7,954 bases of DNA, taken from JAHECQ01 sp047638695 (GTDB taxonomy: Bacteria > Actinomycetota > Acidimicrobiia > Acidimicrobiales > SZUA-35). The stretch spans positions 1-7,954 of the forward strand of contig JBLINY010000168.1 of NCBI GenBank assembly GCA_047638695.1, read 5' to 3'. This document shows, piece after piece, positions 1-6,436 of this stretch. Numbering within the stretch: position 1 is the first letter of the stretch; every line of letters starts with the position of its first letter. The position numbers and the translations under genes were made by a program. The notes beneath the pieces were generated by a model. That model did no database searches, was not told the origin of the DNA, and worked only from the letters and a program-made list of their open reading frames with translations.

Positions 1-573
1 GAAGCGTCAACACTGCCGATGAATGGTTTGACGGCCCGCATGTCACTCGACCTACTTGGGCTTCAGCCAGGGCAGACGATCGCAGTAACTGGCGCTGCGG
101 GTTGTTATGGCGGCTACATGGTGCAGCTCGCCAAAGCCGACGGCCTGACCGTCATCGCCGACGCATCCGAGGCCGACACCGAACTAGTTACCTCACTCGG
201 CGCAGACACCGTTGTGCCTCGCGGTACCGGCTTCGCCGACGAGGTTCGCACGCACTACCCGAACGGCGTCGATGGCCTGGCCGATGGCAGCGTGCAGAAC
301 GACGAGGTCATCGGCGCTATTGCTGATGGCGGCGCGTACACCTCGATCCGGGGATATCAAGGCGAACCCCAGCGAGACATCACATTCACCGCCACCTGGG
401 TAACCAAGTACGCGACTGCGCATGCCAAGCTCGACCGGCTACGTGAACAGGCCGAGGCCGGCGAAGTGACATTGCGGATCGCCCAGACCTACCCGGCGGC
501 ACAAGCTTCCGAAGCCCACGCTCGGCTCGAAGCCGGCGGCACTCGGGGCCGCTGCGTCATCGAGTTCGACTGA
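1..573 (+). CDS. MDR-family zinc-type NAD(P)H/quinone oxidoreductase, C-terminal part (5' end outside window)
   Basis: The frame is open from base 1, so the gene begins upstream; 190 residues are visible, against roughly 320 for the full family, and the ATG at 19 is internal. The first codons read LPMNGLTA, the conserved helix before the nucleotide-binding domain of quinone-oxidoreductase-like MDR proteins. It is followed by the beta-alpha-beta Rossmann turn VTGAAGCYGGY (about residues 29-39 of the fragment), a variant of the usual AAGGVG dinucleotide loop. The end (GRCVIEF) matches the typical GK.V(L/I) close of the family. Known for the family: NAD(P)H-dependent reduction of quinones or enones in the cytoplasm, usually without catalytic zinc. 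The substrate is unknown here. The stop lies 13 bp from the end of the convergent AurF-like gene, leaving no room for a strong terminator. Family call is firm; specific function is not. Confidence 0.88.
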   Translation, partial: EASTLPMNGLTARMSLDLLGLQPGQTIAVTGAAGCYGGYMVQLAKADGLTVIADASEADTELVTSLGADTVVPRGTGFADEVRTHYPNGVDGLADGSVQNDEVIGAIADGGAYTSIRGYQGEPQRDITFTATWVTKYATAHAKLDRLREQAEAGEVTLRIAQTYPAAQASEAHARLEAGGTRGRCVIEFD

Positions 574-586
574 GAGGGACCGCACG

Positions 587-1387
587 TCAGCTTTCGGCTG
601 GGCTGGGCGCGATGAGCCCGTGATCGAGCCAGAGTTCCAGATTCTCGATCACGCCGAGGCCGCCAAGGAATGAAGTGAGTTTGGCGAGGCCCGCAATCAC
701 ATTTGCTTGGTACGCGGGGTTGGCCTTCGCTATCTCATACCCATTGGTAATACCGAGATGCTCGAAGACGGCCGGGTTGATGCTGAGCGCCACGATCTCG
801 GCGACCAGGTCGGGCGTGACCGCTCTGACAAAGTCCTGCTCGTCTGCGCCAAGCGTGGGCCAACACTCCGTGAGGTACGACTTCGCGAAGCTGACGTGGC
901 GTGCTTCTTCAAGGACGTGCAGCTTGCTGATCTGACGGGTGACTGGGTGGAGCCGATCGTCGCGCATTGTTGCGCGGTTGGCGTGATCTAGGAGTTCCTC
1001 GATCGCCAGGATCGCGATGTACGACATGGCCCGACCGCCGGCGCCTTCTCCGACGACGGCTTCACGGGTCGGGCCGTAGGCAGGTGTCCCTGCTCGGCGA
1101 ATGAACTCGCCGAACATCATCGAGTGACGGCATTCGTCAGCGACCTCGGTGAGGAGATAGCGATGTATCGGGTCGCGGACGTCGACCTCGGTGAGATGGC
1201 GGAGCACGATCTGCATGAGGGCGTTCTCGAACCAGATCCCGGCGCCGAACATCGCCGCCGTCTCGTGTCGGCTGTACGTGATGCGTTCACGCTGCGACAT
1301 GGCCTCCCATGTCTCGGTGCCGTAGAGGGTCAGTAGTTCTGGTGGGAGATGAAACGCCGGGTTGAGCGGCGTGAGCGAGCGAACCAT
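587..1387 (-). CDS. AurF-like diiron oxygenase, short N-terminus
   Basis: 266 residues related to the AurF (p-aminobenzoate N-oxygenase) diiron family. All expected iron ligands are visible: E54 (WFEN), E85 and H88 (ECRH), E130, and H157-x3-E161-x2-H164 (HVLEEARH). The spacing of E130, H157, E161 and H164 equals that of E196, H223, E227 and H230 in AurF. FHLPPELLTLYGT at residues 12-24 is the usual family entry motif. The first ligand lies about 47 residues earlier than in AurF, so the N-terminus is short. The ATG at 1387 is the longest start possible: an in-frame stop follows just upstream (1391-1393), and no Shine-Dalgarno sequence is evident. The first codons overlap, antisense, the helix-turn-helix codons of the neighbouring MerR remnant. 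I infer that a deletion removed the original 5' end and promoter. Known family role: O2-dependent oxidation, such as amine N-oxygenation; the substrate here is unknown. It may be a recent pseudogene with an intact core. Confidence 0.85.
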   Translation of the reverse strand: MVRSLTPLNPAFHLPPELLTLYGTETWEAMSQRERITYSRHETAAMFGAGIWFENALMQIVLRHLTEVDVRDPIHRYLLTEVADECRHSMMFGEFIRRAGTPAYGPTREAVVGEGAGGRAMSYIAILAIEELLDHANRATMRDDRLHPVTRQISKLHVLEEARHVSFAKSYLTECWPTLGADEQDFVRAVTPDLVAEIVALSINPAVFEHLGITNGYEIAKANPAYQANVIAGLAKLTSFLGGLGVIENLELWLDHGLIAPSPAES

Positions 1388-1929
1388 CCGCTACTACCAG
1401 AACGAACGGTTGCTTTCGAAGCCTGCCAAACGGGGCCGGAACGCTCTGTACACCGCTGAGCACCCCCTGGTCCGATGACCGCCCTACAACGATTACCCAC
1501 GACGAACTCGTGACGCTCATCTCCAGCCGCGGCGAAGCCTCGAAAGGCGTCATCGCCGAACTTCACGAAGCCAGCTGCGTCGAGCCCCAGCCCGGACGTT
1601 TTTGGCTGATTCCGAGCCCAGCCCTGCTCGACCACGCGTTGCGCCTGCGAGAAGCAGGAATTGACATCGAGGTGTCAGCGCTCATCCGCGATCTTCTGCG
1701 ACGGCGACTTGCCAGGGTTGTCACCGACGCGGTCAAGCTCCTCGTCGAACGAACCGGGGCCGGCTTCGCTGGCAATGCAAGCCCCGACGAACTTGTAACA
1801 GCACTCGGTGCCCTTCGGCCCATCGCCCGTGAAACCTCCAGTGTGATCCTGGCGCAGGAAGTCGAGATCGCCCTGGCCAACCTCATGCAGTCAGGCGAGG
1901 CCATCTCCAAAAAGACCCGGCACAACTAA
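1356..1929 (+). pseudogene. MerR-family transcriptional regulator, 5'-truncated, internally deleted and frameshifted
   Basis: Two pieces of one MerR-type regulator lie in different frames. The first (about 1356-1478, frame 3) encodes GVSERTIRYYQNERLL, then KPAKRGRNALYTAEH, the MerR recognition helix and wing, and ends at TGA 1476-1478. A stop at 1350-1352 closes it upstream, so the first helix and start codon are absent. The second (from about 1460, frame 1, to TAA 1927-1929) begins PWSDDRPTTITHDEL and continues with the effector-side region PSPALLDHALRLREAGIDIEVSALIRDLLRRRLARVV. I recognise this as the C-terminal part of MerR proteins of actinobacteria. The linker and dimerisation helix normally between the pieces, some 40-50 residues, are missing, and the frame changes near a C5 run at 1463-1467. 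The GTG at 1510 only opens a start-bearing frame and is not a native start. It was probably the divergent regulator of the AurF-like gene (inferred from position). Confidence 0.8.
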
Positions 1930-2071
1930 CGCGACATGCTGAGCCATACCTTCGTTCTGGGCTCCTAGCGCGAGCCTCAGCAGACATGTTACCTGGGTAG
2001 TCAGCTACGGTCCAGACCACTCCAAGCTCGACGGAGAATGCTCCACGACTCCACTGAAAAAGGACATCACA
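1930..2071. other. Spacer before the short-chain dehydrogenase
   Basis: This 142-bp gap holds no coding frame. It contains an inverted pair TGCTGAG (1937-1943) and CTCAGCA (1976-1982), nested around GAGCC (1941-1945) and GGCTC (1960-1964). That could fold as a loose hairpin after the regulator remnant, but no T-run follows. TACCTGGGTA at 1990-1999 is a small near-palindrome. No convincing -35/-10 pair was found. Confidence 0.3.
2057..2064 (+). promoter_or_regulatory. Ribosome binding site of the SDR gene
   Basis: AAAAAGGA ends 7 bp before the ATG at 2072 and supports that start over any internal one. Confidence 0.6.
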
Positions 2072-2818
2072 ATGGATCTTGAACTCACTGGCAAGAGGGT
2101 GCTCATTACCGGCGGAAGCCGAGGTATTGGTCGGGCAATCACCAAGGCCTTTCTAGACGAGGGCGCCCGCGTCGCAATCTGTGCCCGAGACGAGGCTGGA
2201 CTGGCCGCTGCGGCAACAGAGCTGAGCGAGTTCGGCGAGCTACATCACCGGCCGGCCGACATCGGCGTGGTGGGTGAACCAGCAGCACTGGTCAACTGGG
2301 CAGCCGAAACTCTCGGCGGCCTCGATGTGCTGGTGTCGAATGTGTCAGCCATGGCCGGCCCCAACTGGGAAGCATCGTGCGCGATCGACCTCATCGGCGC
2401 CGACGCACTCATTCGCTCCGCTCTTGGTCACATGCAGGACGACGCCGGCGCCAACATCATCTGCATTGGGTCGCGGGCAGCCAGCCTGGGCGCCCCGCGC
2501 ATTCCGGCCTATGCGGCGGTCAAGGCCGCGACCATCAGCATGATCAAATCGCTATCGCGCGAAGTCGCTCGCCGAGGTATCCGCGCCAACGTCGTCTCAC
2601 CTGGCGACATCATCTTCCCCGGAGGCTCGTGGGACCAGGCCCGCATTGAAGATGGCAAGCTCTGGAAAACAATCGTGCGCGAGAATCCCTTCCGCCGCCT
2701 GGGCGAACCCGAGGAGATCGCCGACGTGGTTGCCTTCGTGGCCAGCACCCGCGCCAGCTTCATGACCGGCGCGAACGTCCTCGTCGACGGCGGCGCCACC
2801 AGCGGCCTCCAGATCTAG
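2072..2818 (+). CDS. Classical short-chain dehydrogenase/reductase (FabG-like)
   Basis: 248 residues, the normal length for a classical SDR. The Rossmann glycine motif TGGSRGIG spans residues 13-20, and ARD with R39 follows beta-2, which together with R17 suggests NADP(H) preference (inferred from family rules). N90 sits in the LVSNVS strand. The catalytic set is S134, Y147 and K151 (YAAVK), with the usual 13-residue S-to-Y spacing. The asparagine often found in the NxxG segment of helix alpha-4 appears as D106 (DLIG), a known variation. SPG at 176-178 and the C-terminal TGANVLVDGG (232-241) are typical of FabG-like members. Role: reversible oxidation of a hydroxyl, or reduction of a keto group, on an unknown substrate; a 3-hydroxyacyl-type step would fit the CoA-transferase and crotonase neighbours. 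Its stop codon overlaps the stop of the convergent propeller gene by 4 bp. Family call is firm; substrate is not. Confidence 0.93.
   Translation: MDLELTGKRVLITGGSRGIGRAITKAFLDEGARVAICARDEAGLAAAATELSEFGELHHRPADIGVVGEPAALVNWAAETLGGLDVLVSNVSAMAGPNWEASCAIDLIGADALIRSALGHMQDDAGANIICIGSRAASLGAPRIPAYAAVKAATISMIKSLSREVARRGIRANVVSPGDIIFPGGSWDQARIEDGKLWKTIVRENPFRRLGEPEEIADVVAFVASTRASFMTGANVLVDGGATSGLQI
2815..2818. other. Shared CTAG double stop of two convergent genes
   Basis: The self-complementary CTAG supplies TAG to the plus-strand SDR (2816-2818) and TAG to the minus-strand propeller gene (2817-2815). The two coding regions therefore overlap by 4 bp, and no terminator can lie between them. Confidence 0.9.
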
Positions 2819-3822
2819 AGACCTAGGTCAGCTCCCGTGGCAGTGAGCGATAACACCGCTGGCAAGCCCGTCGCGACTTCAGTCCAAACGGCATCACCGC
2901 TGACACGCCACACCTCTCCAGTGTCGGTGCCTACGATCACACCACCCATTTCATGGGGGTTGACCATGAGGCCATGGATGTTCGCCGCGCTCGGCGAGTG
3001 GGCCTGGTCGCAAAGTGACCGCCAGCTCGCGCCGTGATCATCGCTGCGGAAGAGCATGGCTTGGGCACCGCCATCGTCAGCGAAGTTGCTGAACGCATTG
3101 GGTGCGCTGGCGACCGTCAGGCTGAAGGGTTCACGAACCTCGATGCACATCGGGCGTGAGTAGCGCGGCGTGACGCCGGACCAGGCGTAGTTCCAGGTCT
3201 GGCCGTGGTCGTCACTGCGCAGGACCCCGGCGTTGCCCTCGACTTCCTCGGCGATGTGATCCTTGCGCCCGTAGCCCGTCGACGCGAACAACATGCTGGG
3301 CTCAGCGGGGTGGGCGTAGATGTTGTGAAGGTCTGGGTTGTCACCGGGCCGATTGAGCGTCCAGGTCTGCCCGCCATCGGTGGTGCCCATGATGCCTCCG
3401 ACCTCGACGCCGACCCAGATCTTGTTGGCATCTTCGCGGTCGACCACGATGGCACGGGCTCGACCCGGCAAGGGTGGATCAAGCGGGATACACCAGCCCG
3501 CAGCTTCAGGCGCGTTGGCGAAGGATTCGATCTCGGTCCAGTTGTCGCCGCCATCGGTGCTGCGAAATAGGCCAGCGGGTTGGGTGCCGGCGTACAGCGT
3601 GCCATCGGGTGCAGCGCGCACCTGCCACACCTCGTACTCGGCGAGTCCGACGCACGACCAGGTGTCACCTGCGTTGTCGGACACGAAGAGGCCAGCACCT
3701 GTGCTGGCAAATACCCGACCGTTGACCTCGAACAAGTCACGCACGCCGCGACTTTCGAGCACCGAGTGGGCCCCGTCTTGATCGATCGCAAAAACCCCTC
3801 GACTGGTTCCAGCCAGAATCAT
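2815..3822 (-). CDS. BNR/Asp-box beta-propeller protein (WD40/YVTN/BNR-like)
   Basis: 335 residues from the ATG at 3822. I preferred it to the GTG at 3852 because TTGGGGGT (3827-3834) sits 4 bp upstream, whereas the GTG has no Shine-Dalgarno sequence. Five Asp-boxes of the S/T-x-D-x-G-x-x-W type are visible: SDNAGDTW (48-55), STDGGDNW (88-95), TTDGGQTW (147-154), SDDHGQTW (203-210) and SDDHGASW (260-267). Strands such as LYAGT and MLFAST alternate with them, giving a sialidase-like propeller. No FRIP arginine motif is present, so sialidase activity is not supported. From the ATG there is no signal peptide, which suggests a cytoplasmic protein. Asp-box propellers can be binding scaffolds, photosystem-assembly-like factors or glycosidases; the role here is unknown. 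It lies 100 bp after the CoA-transferase on the same strand, so cotranscription is likely. Its end shares CTAG with the SDR stop. Confidence 0.85.
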   Translation of the reverse strand: MILAGTSRGVFAIDQDGAHSVLESRGVRDLFEVNGRVFASTGAGLFVSDNAGDTWSCVGLAEYEVWQVRAAPDGTLYAGTQPAGLFRSTDGGDNWTEIESFANAPEAAGWCIPLDPPLPGRARAIVVDREDANKIWVGVEVGGIMGTTDGGQTWTLNRPGDNPDLHNIYAHPAEPSMLFASTGYGRKDHIAEEVEGNAGVLRSDDHGQTWNYAWSGVTPRYSRPMCIEVREPFSLTVASAPNAFSNFADDGGAQAMLFRSDDHGASWRSLCDQAHSPSAANIHGLMVNPHEMGGVIVGTDTGEVWRVSGDAVWTEVATGLPAVLSLTATGADLGL

Positions 3823-3861
3823 AATTACCCCCAAGATCGCGTATTCAAACACTACGACATT

Positions 3862-3882
3862 GCTTGATGCACAGCATCAGGC
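3862..3882. repeat. Small hairpin between the CoA-transferase and propeller genes
   Basis: TGATGC and GCATCA form a perfect 6-bp stem around a 3-base loop (arms 3865-3870 and 3874-3879, on shifting by one base 5' for the pairing T). Two further GC pairs flank it after one mismatch. It lies in the 100-bp gap of the proposed minus-strand operon. No T-run follows in the direction of transcription, so it is more likely a transcript-processing or stability element, or chance, than a terminator. Confidence 0.3.
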
Positions 3883-3922
3883 GCCGCGCGAGTCTGACGC
3901 TTGGCTCACTATTGGGCCGTCG

Positions 3923-5128
3923 CTAGCGGTCCAAGTTCTCGTCGGCCTCGGTAATGACGGCGGCTTCGCTCAGGGCCGTGATCGTGTTTTGGTCGTAGCC
4001 GAGTTCACTCAGGATCTCAGCGGTGTGTGCTCCCATCGCAGCGGCCTGGGAATGCACAACCTCCGGGGTTGTATCAAAGCGCCAGGGTGGGCGGGGGTTT
4101 CGGACCCGGCCCAAGTGTTCAACATCATGTTCCAGGACCGACTCGCGGTGCATCGCCTGGGGATGTTCGTGCACCTTGTCCAGTCCAACAACGGGTCCGG
4201 CTGGGACGTCGTGATCAGCGAAGGCGGCCAGCGCCTCGGCGCTGCTCATACTGGCGACTTCGGCGGCCACCAGATCCTGGAGGGCATACATGTCAGCCAC
4301 GACGCTGTTATCGGGCCAGCCGTCGAACCATTCGGGATGTCCCATTGCCCGGCACACCCCTTCGACTGGACCCATGAAGGGCATGACGACGATCTCGCCA
4401 TCGGTTGTTGGGTATACGCGGTAGTAGTCGCCCGGGTAGGTCGTCTCGACGTCGGGTTGGCCGACGATGGTCTGTTTCATCATCCCGTCGGGCCAGAGAA
4501 AGGCCAGGTTTGCTTCGTGCATGCTGATCTCGACGTGCTGGCCTCGCCGTTGCGGATTCCGTTCGCGCGCAAACAGGGCTGCCAGAATCGCCTCGCAGGC
4601 CGCGTGGGAGGTGACCTTGTCGGCGAGAAAATGACGGGTCAGGTCTGCACTTCCCGTTGCCGCGTCGCGTTGCAGGTCAACCATGCCCGACACGGCCTGA
4701 ATCACGTAGTCATAGACCGGTTCGCCTGCAGCGGGACCGGTCGAGCCATAGCCAGTGATGCTGGCGTAAATCAGCGAAGGATTGCGAGCCAGACACTCGC
4801 CGGGGTCAAGACCAATTCTGGCGGCCTTACCGGGCCGCATGTTCTCGATCAGGACATCAGATTGATCGGCTAACGCCCGCAAGATTTCCTGGCCTTGCGG
4901 TTGCCGGCCATCGACGGCTAGCGAGCGCTTCCCCCGATTCAGGTTGTAGTAAAAGGCGGTCATGCCGCCACGGCTATTCCCGGTCGCTCGGGTGAAGTCG
5001 GGCGCGGCAGGGTTCTCGACCTTGATCACATCGGCACCCATGTCAGCCAGCAACATTGCTGTCAGGGGTCCGGAAATCACGCTCGATACATCGAGCACCC
5101 GCAAGCCCGCCAGTGGTGCATCACTCAT
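3923..5128 (-). CDS. Family III CoA-transferase (CaiB/BaiF)
   Basis: 401 residues, full length for the family. The N-terminus GLRVLDVSSVISGPLTAMLLADMGADVIKVE (8-38) is the family signature, followed by NRGKRSLAVD (64-73) and DVLIENMRPG (91-100). D170 in FLADKVTSHAACEAILAALFARE aligns with the catalytic aspartate of formyl-CoA transferase (D169), which forms the acyl-enzyme anhydride. GQHVEISM (196-203) and WPDG belong to the conserved core. Known role: moving CoA from a donor thioester to a free carboxylate in the cytoplasm, often to activate a catabolic substrate. The acceptor cannot be told from sequence. The ATG at 5128 is supported by AGGAGA, 5 bp upstream. It probably heads an operon with the propeller gene and is divergent from the enoyl-CoA hydratase. 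A long opposite-strand frame at 3860-4873 is its antisense shadow. Confidence 0.95.
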   Translation of the reverse strand: MSDAPLAGLRVLDVSSVISGPLTAMLLADMGADVIKVENPAAPDFTRATGNSRGGMTAFYYNLNRGKRSLAVDGRQPQGQEILRALADQSDVLIENMRPGKAARIGLDPGECLARNPSLIYASITGYGSTGPAAGEPVYDYVIQAVSGMVDLQRDAATGSADLTRHFLADKVTSHAACEAILAALFARERNPQRRGQHVEISMHEANLAFLWPDGMMKQTIVGQPDVETTYPGDYYRVYPTTDGEIVVMPFMGPVEGVCRAMGHPEWFDGWPDNSVVADMYALQDLVAAEVASMSSAEALAAFADHDVPAGPVVGLDKVHEHPQAMHRESVLEHDVEHLGRVRNPRPPWRFDTTPEVVHSQAAAMGAHTAEILSELGYDQNTITALSEAAVITEADENLDR

Positions 5129-5133
5129 TATTC

Positions 5134-5139
5134 TCTCCT
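5134..5139 (-). promoter_or_regulatory. Ribosome binding site of the CoA-transferase gene
   Basis: On the minus strand AGGAGA lies 5 bp before the ATG at 5128, fixing that start. Confidence 0.65.
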
Positions 5140-5140
5140 G

Positions 5141-5191
5141 GTGTCATGTCTACGCCAGCGCACTGACACGACGCTGCTCGGTGTCATAAAT
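5141..5191. promoter_or_regulatory. Candidate operator upstream of the CoA-transferase: TGACAC-N11-GTGTCA plus a third half-site
   Basis: TGACAC (5164-5169) and GTGTCA (5181-5186) are perfect inverted arms 11 bp apart. A third GTGTCA lies at 5141-5146. On the minus strand the outer arm abuts TATTTAT (5185-5191), a -10-like hexamer region about 57-63 bp upstream of the CoA-transferase ATG. The arrangement would suit a dimeric repressor, such as a TetR- or GntR-type protein, overlapping the promoter. This is inferred; no -35 box is clear and the regulator is not in the window. Confidence 0.35.
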
Positions 5192-5539
5192 AGGCGAGTG
5201 GCATTGCGATCATGACAGACACAACGATCTCGGAACCATTTCAAATTGGTCAACAAAATATCGAGGCGCTGAGTTCGAAGATGTCATCGTCGTTGACCCA
5301 GAGGCACTCGGTACCGCGCACCATCTCATCCCCCATAGACGGATCGAAACAGTTCGCCTCCCAAGGGCTGGGCGCGGCTCCTCGCCGGTGCCGCGTGCAG
5401 TAGTAATGTTGGACTGCGTGCCGGGGGGCAGCAGACAACGAGTCGTCGACGCCGATGGGCCTCTCGTGGAGGTGCTAGATCTGTATGCGAATCGCCCGAG
5501 CACACGATGAACCATCAAGCAGAACGCAGGTAGTACGCA

Positions 5540-6436
5540 ATGACCACGTCATTCAACCTTCTCCAAATCGATGTGAACGAAGGCGTTCGCACAATCACGA
5601 TCCACCACGAGCACCCGGCCTGCGTCCTGACTGTCGACCTGTCGGCGGAGTTGGTACGGGCGATCAATGAAGCAGAGGTCGACGACGCAACACGCGTGAT
5701 CGTGCTCCGATCCGCTGACCCGGACTTCTTCATCGCCCACTTCGATGTGAGCGAGATCTTGAAGTGGGCCGACCTCGGTCCCGGATCCGACGAAAACCCG
5801 TTCAACGATAAGCAAGTCGCTGCGGTCGAGGCGGGTGCATCCCGCCACGAGGTGCGTTCAGGCACGGCCGAGCTCCTACGGACGAGCAGCAAGGTGAGCA
5901 TCGCCGAAATCGCCGGCCGCGCCGGCGGAGGAGGCAATGAACTTTGCAGCGGTTGCGATATGCGTTTCGGTCTTGCCGGCAAGACCACGTTCAATCAGAT
6001 GGAGGTCCCGCTCGGAATTCTGCCCGGAGGCAATGGGACAGTGAACTTCCCCAAACTGATAGGGCGAAGCCGAGCGCTCGAGGTGATTCTCGGCGGTGCC
6101 GATATCGACGCCGACACGGCGGAACGTTGGGGCTACTTGAATCGTGTCTTGCCGTCCAGGGAGTCACTCACCGCCCACGTCGATGCGCTGGCGGCCCGGA
6201 TCGCGAGCTTCCCGACCGTGGCGGTAACAGCGGCCAAGCAGGCCGTGTTGAACGCACAATCCATGTCCCAGGAGGATGCGCTGGCCCAGGAGTTCCTGCT
6301 CTTCGCCAAAACGATGAAGGACCCCGCCGCCCGGAAGCTCATGGCCGCGTTCCTACAGGAGCGAGGCGGTCAGACCCGCGAGGGTGAACTGAAGGTCGGC
6401 GAGCTGGCGCCGTATCTGCCCTTTTCGGAGCTGTGA
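5540..6436 (+). CDS. Enoyl-CoA hydratase/isomerase (crotonase superfamily)
   Basis: 298 residues, slightly longer than the usual 255-270 because of an insert around residues 75-110. The first oxyanion-hole motif is FFIAHFDVSEI (63-73), with A66 in place and H67 where many members have glycine. The second is AGRAGGGGNEL (125-135), with G131 as the oxyanion-hole glycine. Both glutamates used by hydratases are present: E134 (GGGGNEL) and E155 (QMEVPLGILPGG). The acyl-chain region ILGGADIDADTAERWGYLNRVLP (183-205) is typical. Known role: hydration of 2-enoyl-CoA, or related isomerase or hydrolase chemistry; the retained glutamate pair favours hydratase activity (inferred). It acts on CoA thioesters, consistent with the divergent CoA-transferase. 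Only a weak AGGT (5528-5531) precedes the ATG. A GTG at 6433 overlaps its stop, but no real gene follows there. Confidence 0.92.
   Translation: MTTSFNLLQIDVNEGVRTITIHHEHPACVLTVDLSAELVRAINEAEVDDATRVIVLRSADPDFFIAHFDVSEILKWADLGPGSDENPFNDKQVAAVEAGASRHEVRSGTAELLRTSSKVSIAEIAGRAGGGGNELCSGCDMRFGLAGKTTFNQMEVPLGILPGGNGTVNFPKLIGRSRALEVILGGADIDADTAERWGYLNRVLPSRESLTAHVDALAARIASFPTVAVTAAKQAVLNAQSMSQEDALAQEFLLFAKTMKDPAARKLMAAFLQERGGQTREGELKVGELAPYLPFSEL

Larger units (their letters stand above)
5129..5539. other. Divergent 411-bp spacer between CoA-transferase and enoyl-CoA hydratase
   Basis: Besides the candidate operator, this stretch holds a near-palindrome ACCATTTCAAATTGGT at 5235-5250 in an AT-richer patch, a likely site for divergent promoters. 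A plus-strand frame is open from 5190 to TGA 5508-5510 (about 106 codons). It has no early start codon; the first ATG is at 5406. It reads, for example, EFEDVIVVDPEALGTAHHLI and later RQRVVDADGPLVEVLDLYA. A competing minus-strand frame (5250-5438) reads DEMVRGTECLWVNDDDIFEL. I recognise neither. They could be decayed gene remains or chance, so I do not call a gene. Confidence 0.4.

Noticed and set aside
588..600. CAGC-TTTCG-GCTG hairpin as a terminator between the MDR and AurF-like genes
   Set aside because: The stem is only 4 bp, lies inside the AurF-like coding end and lacks a T-run.
1510..1929. Stand-alone 139-residue gene starting at GTG 1510
   Set aside because: Homology continues upstream of 1510 in the same frame (PWSDDRP) and the HTH lies in another frame, so it is the C-terminal piece of a broken MerR gene.
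2815..3822. Sialidase function for the Asp-box protein
   Set aside because: Asp-boxes alone do not define sialidases; the FRIP motif and catalytic arginine arrangement are not seen.
3820..3852. GTG start at 3852 giving a hydrophobic N-terminus like a signal peptide
   Set aside because: No Shine-Dalgarno sequence, no basic n-region, and a better-placed RBS precedes the ATG at 3822.
3860..4873. 337-residue plus-strand open frame
   Set aside because: It lies opposite the CaiB/BaiF coding region, which has clear family motifs and an RBS; the frame has none and is an antisense shadow.
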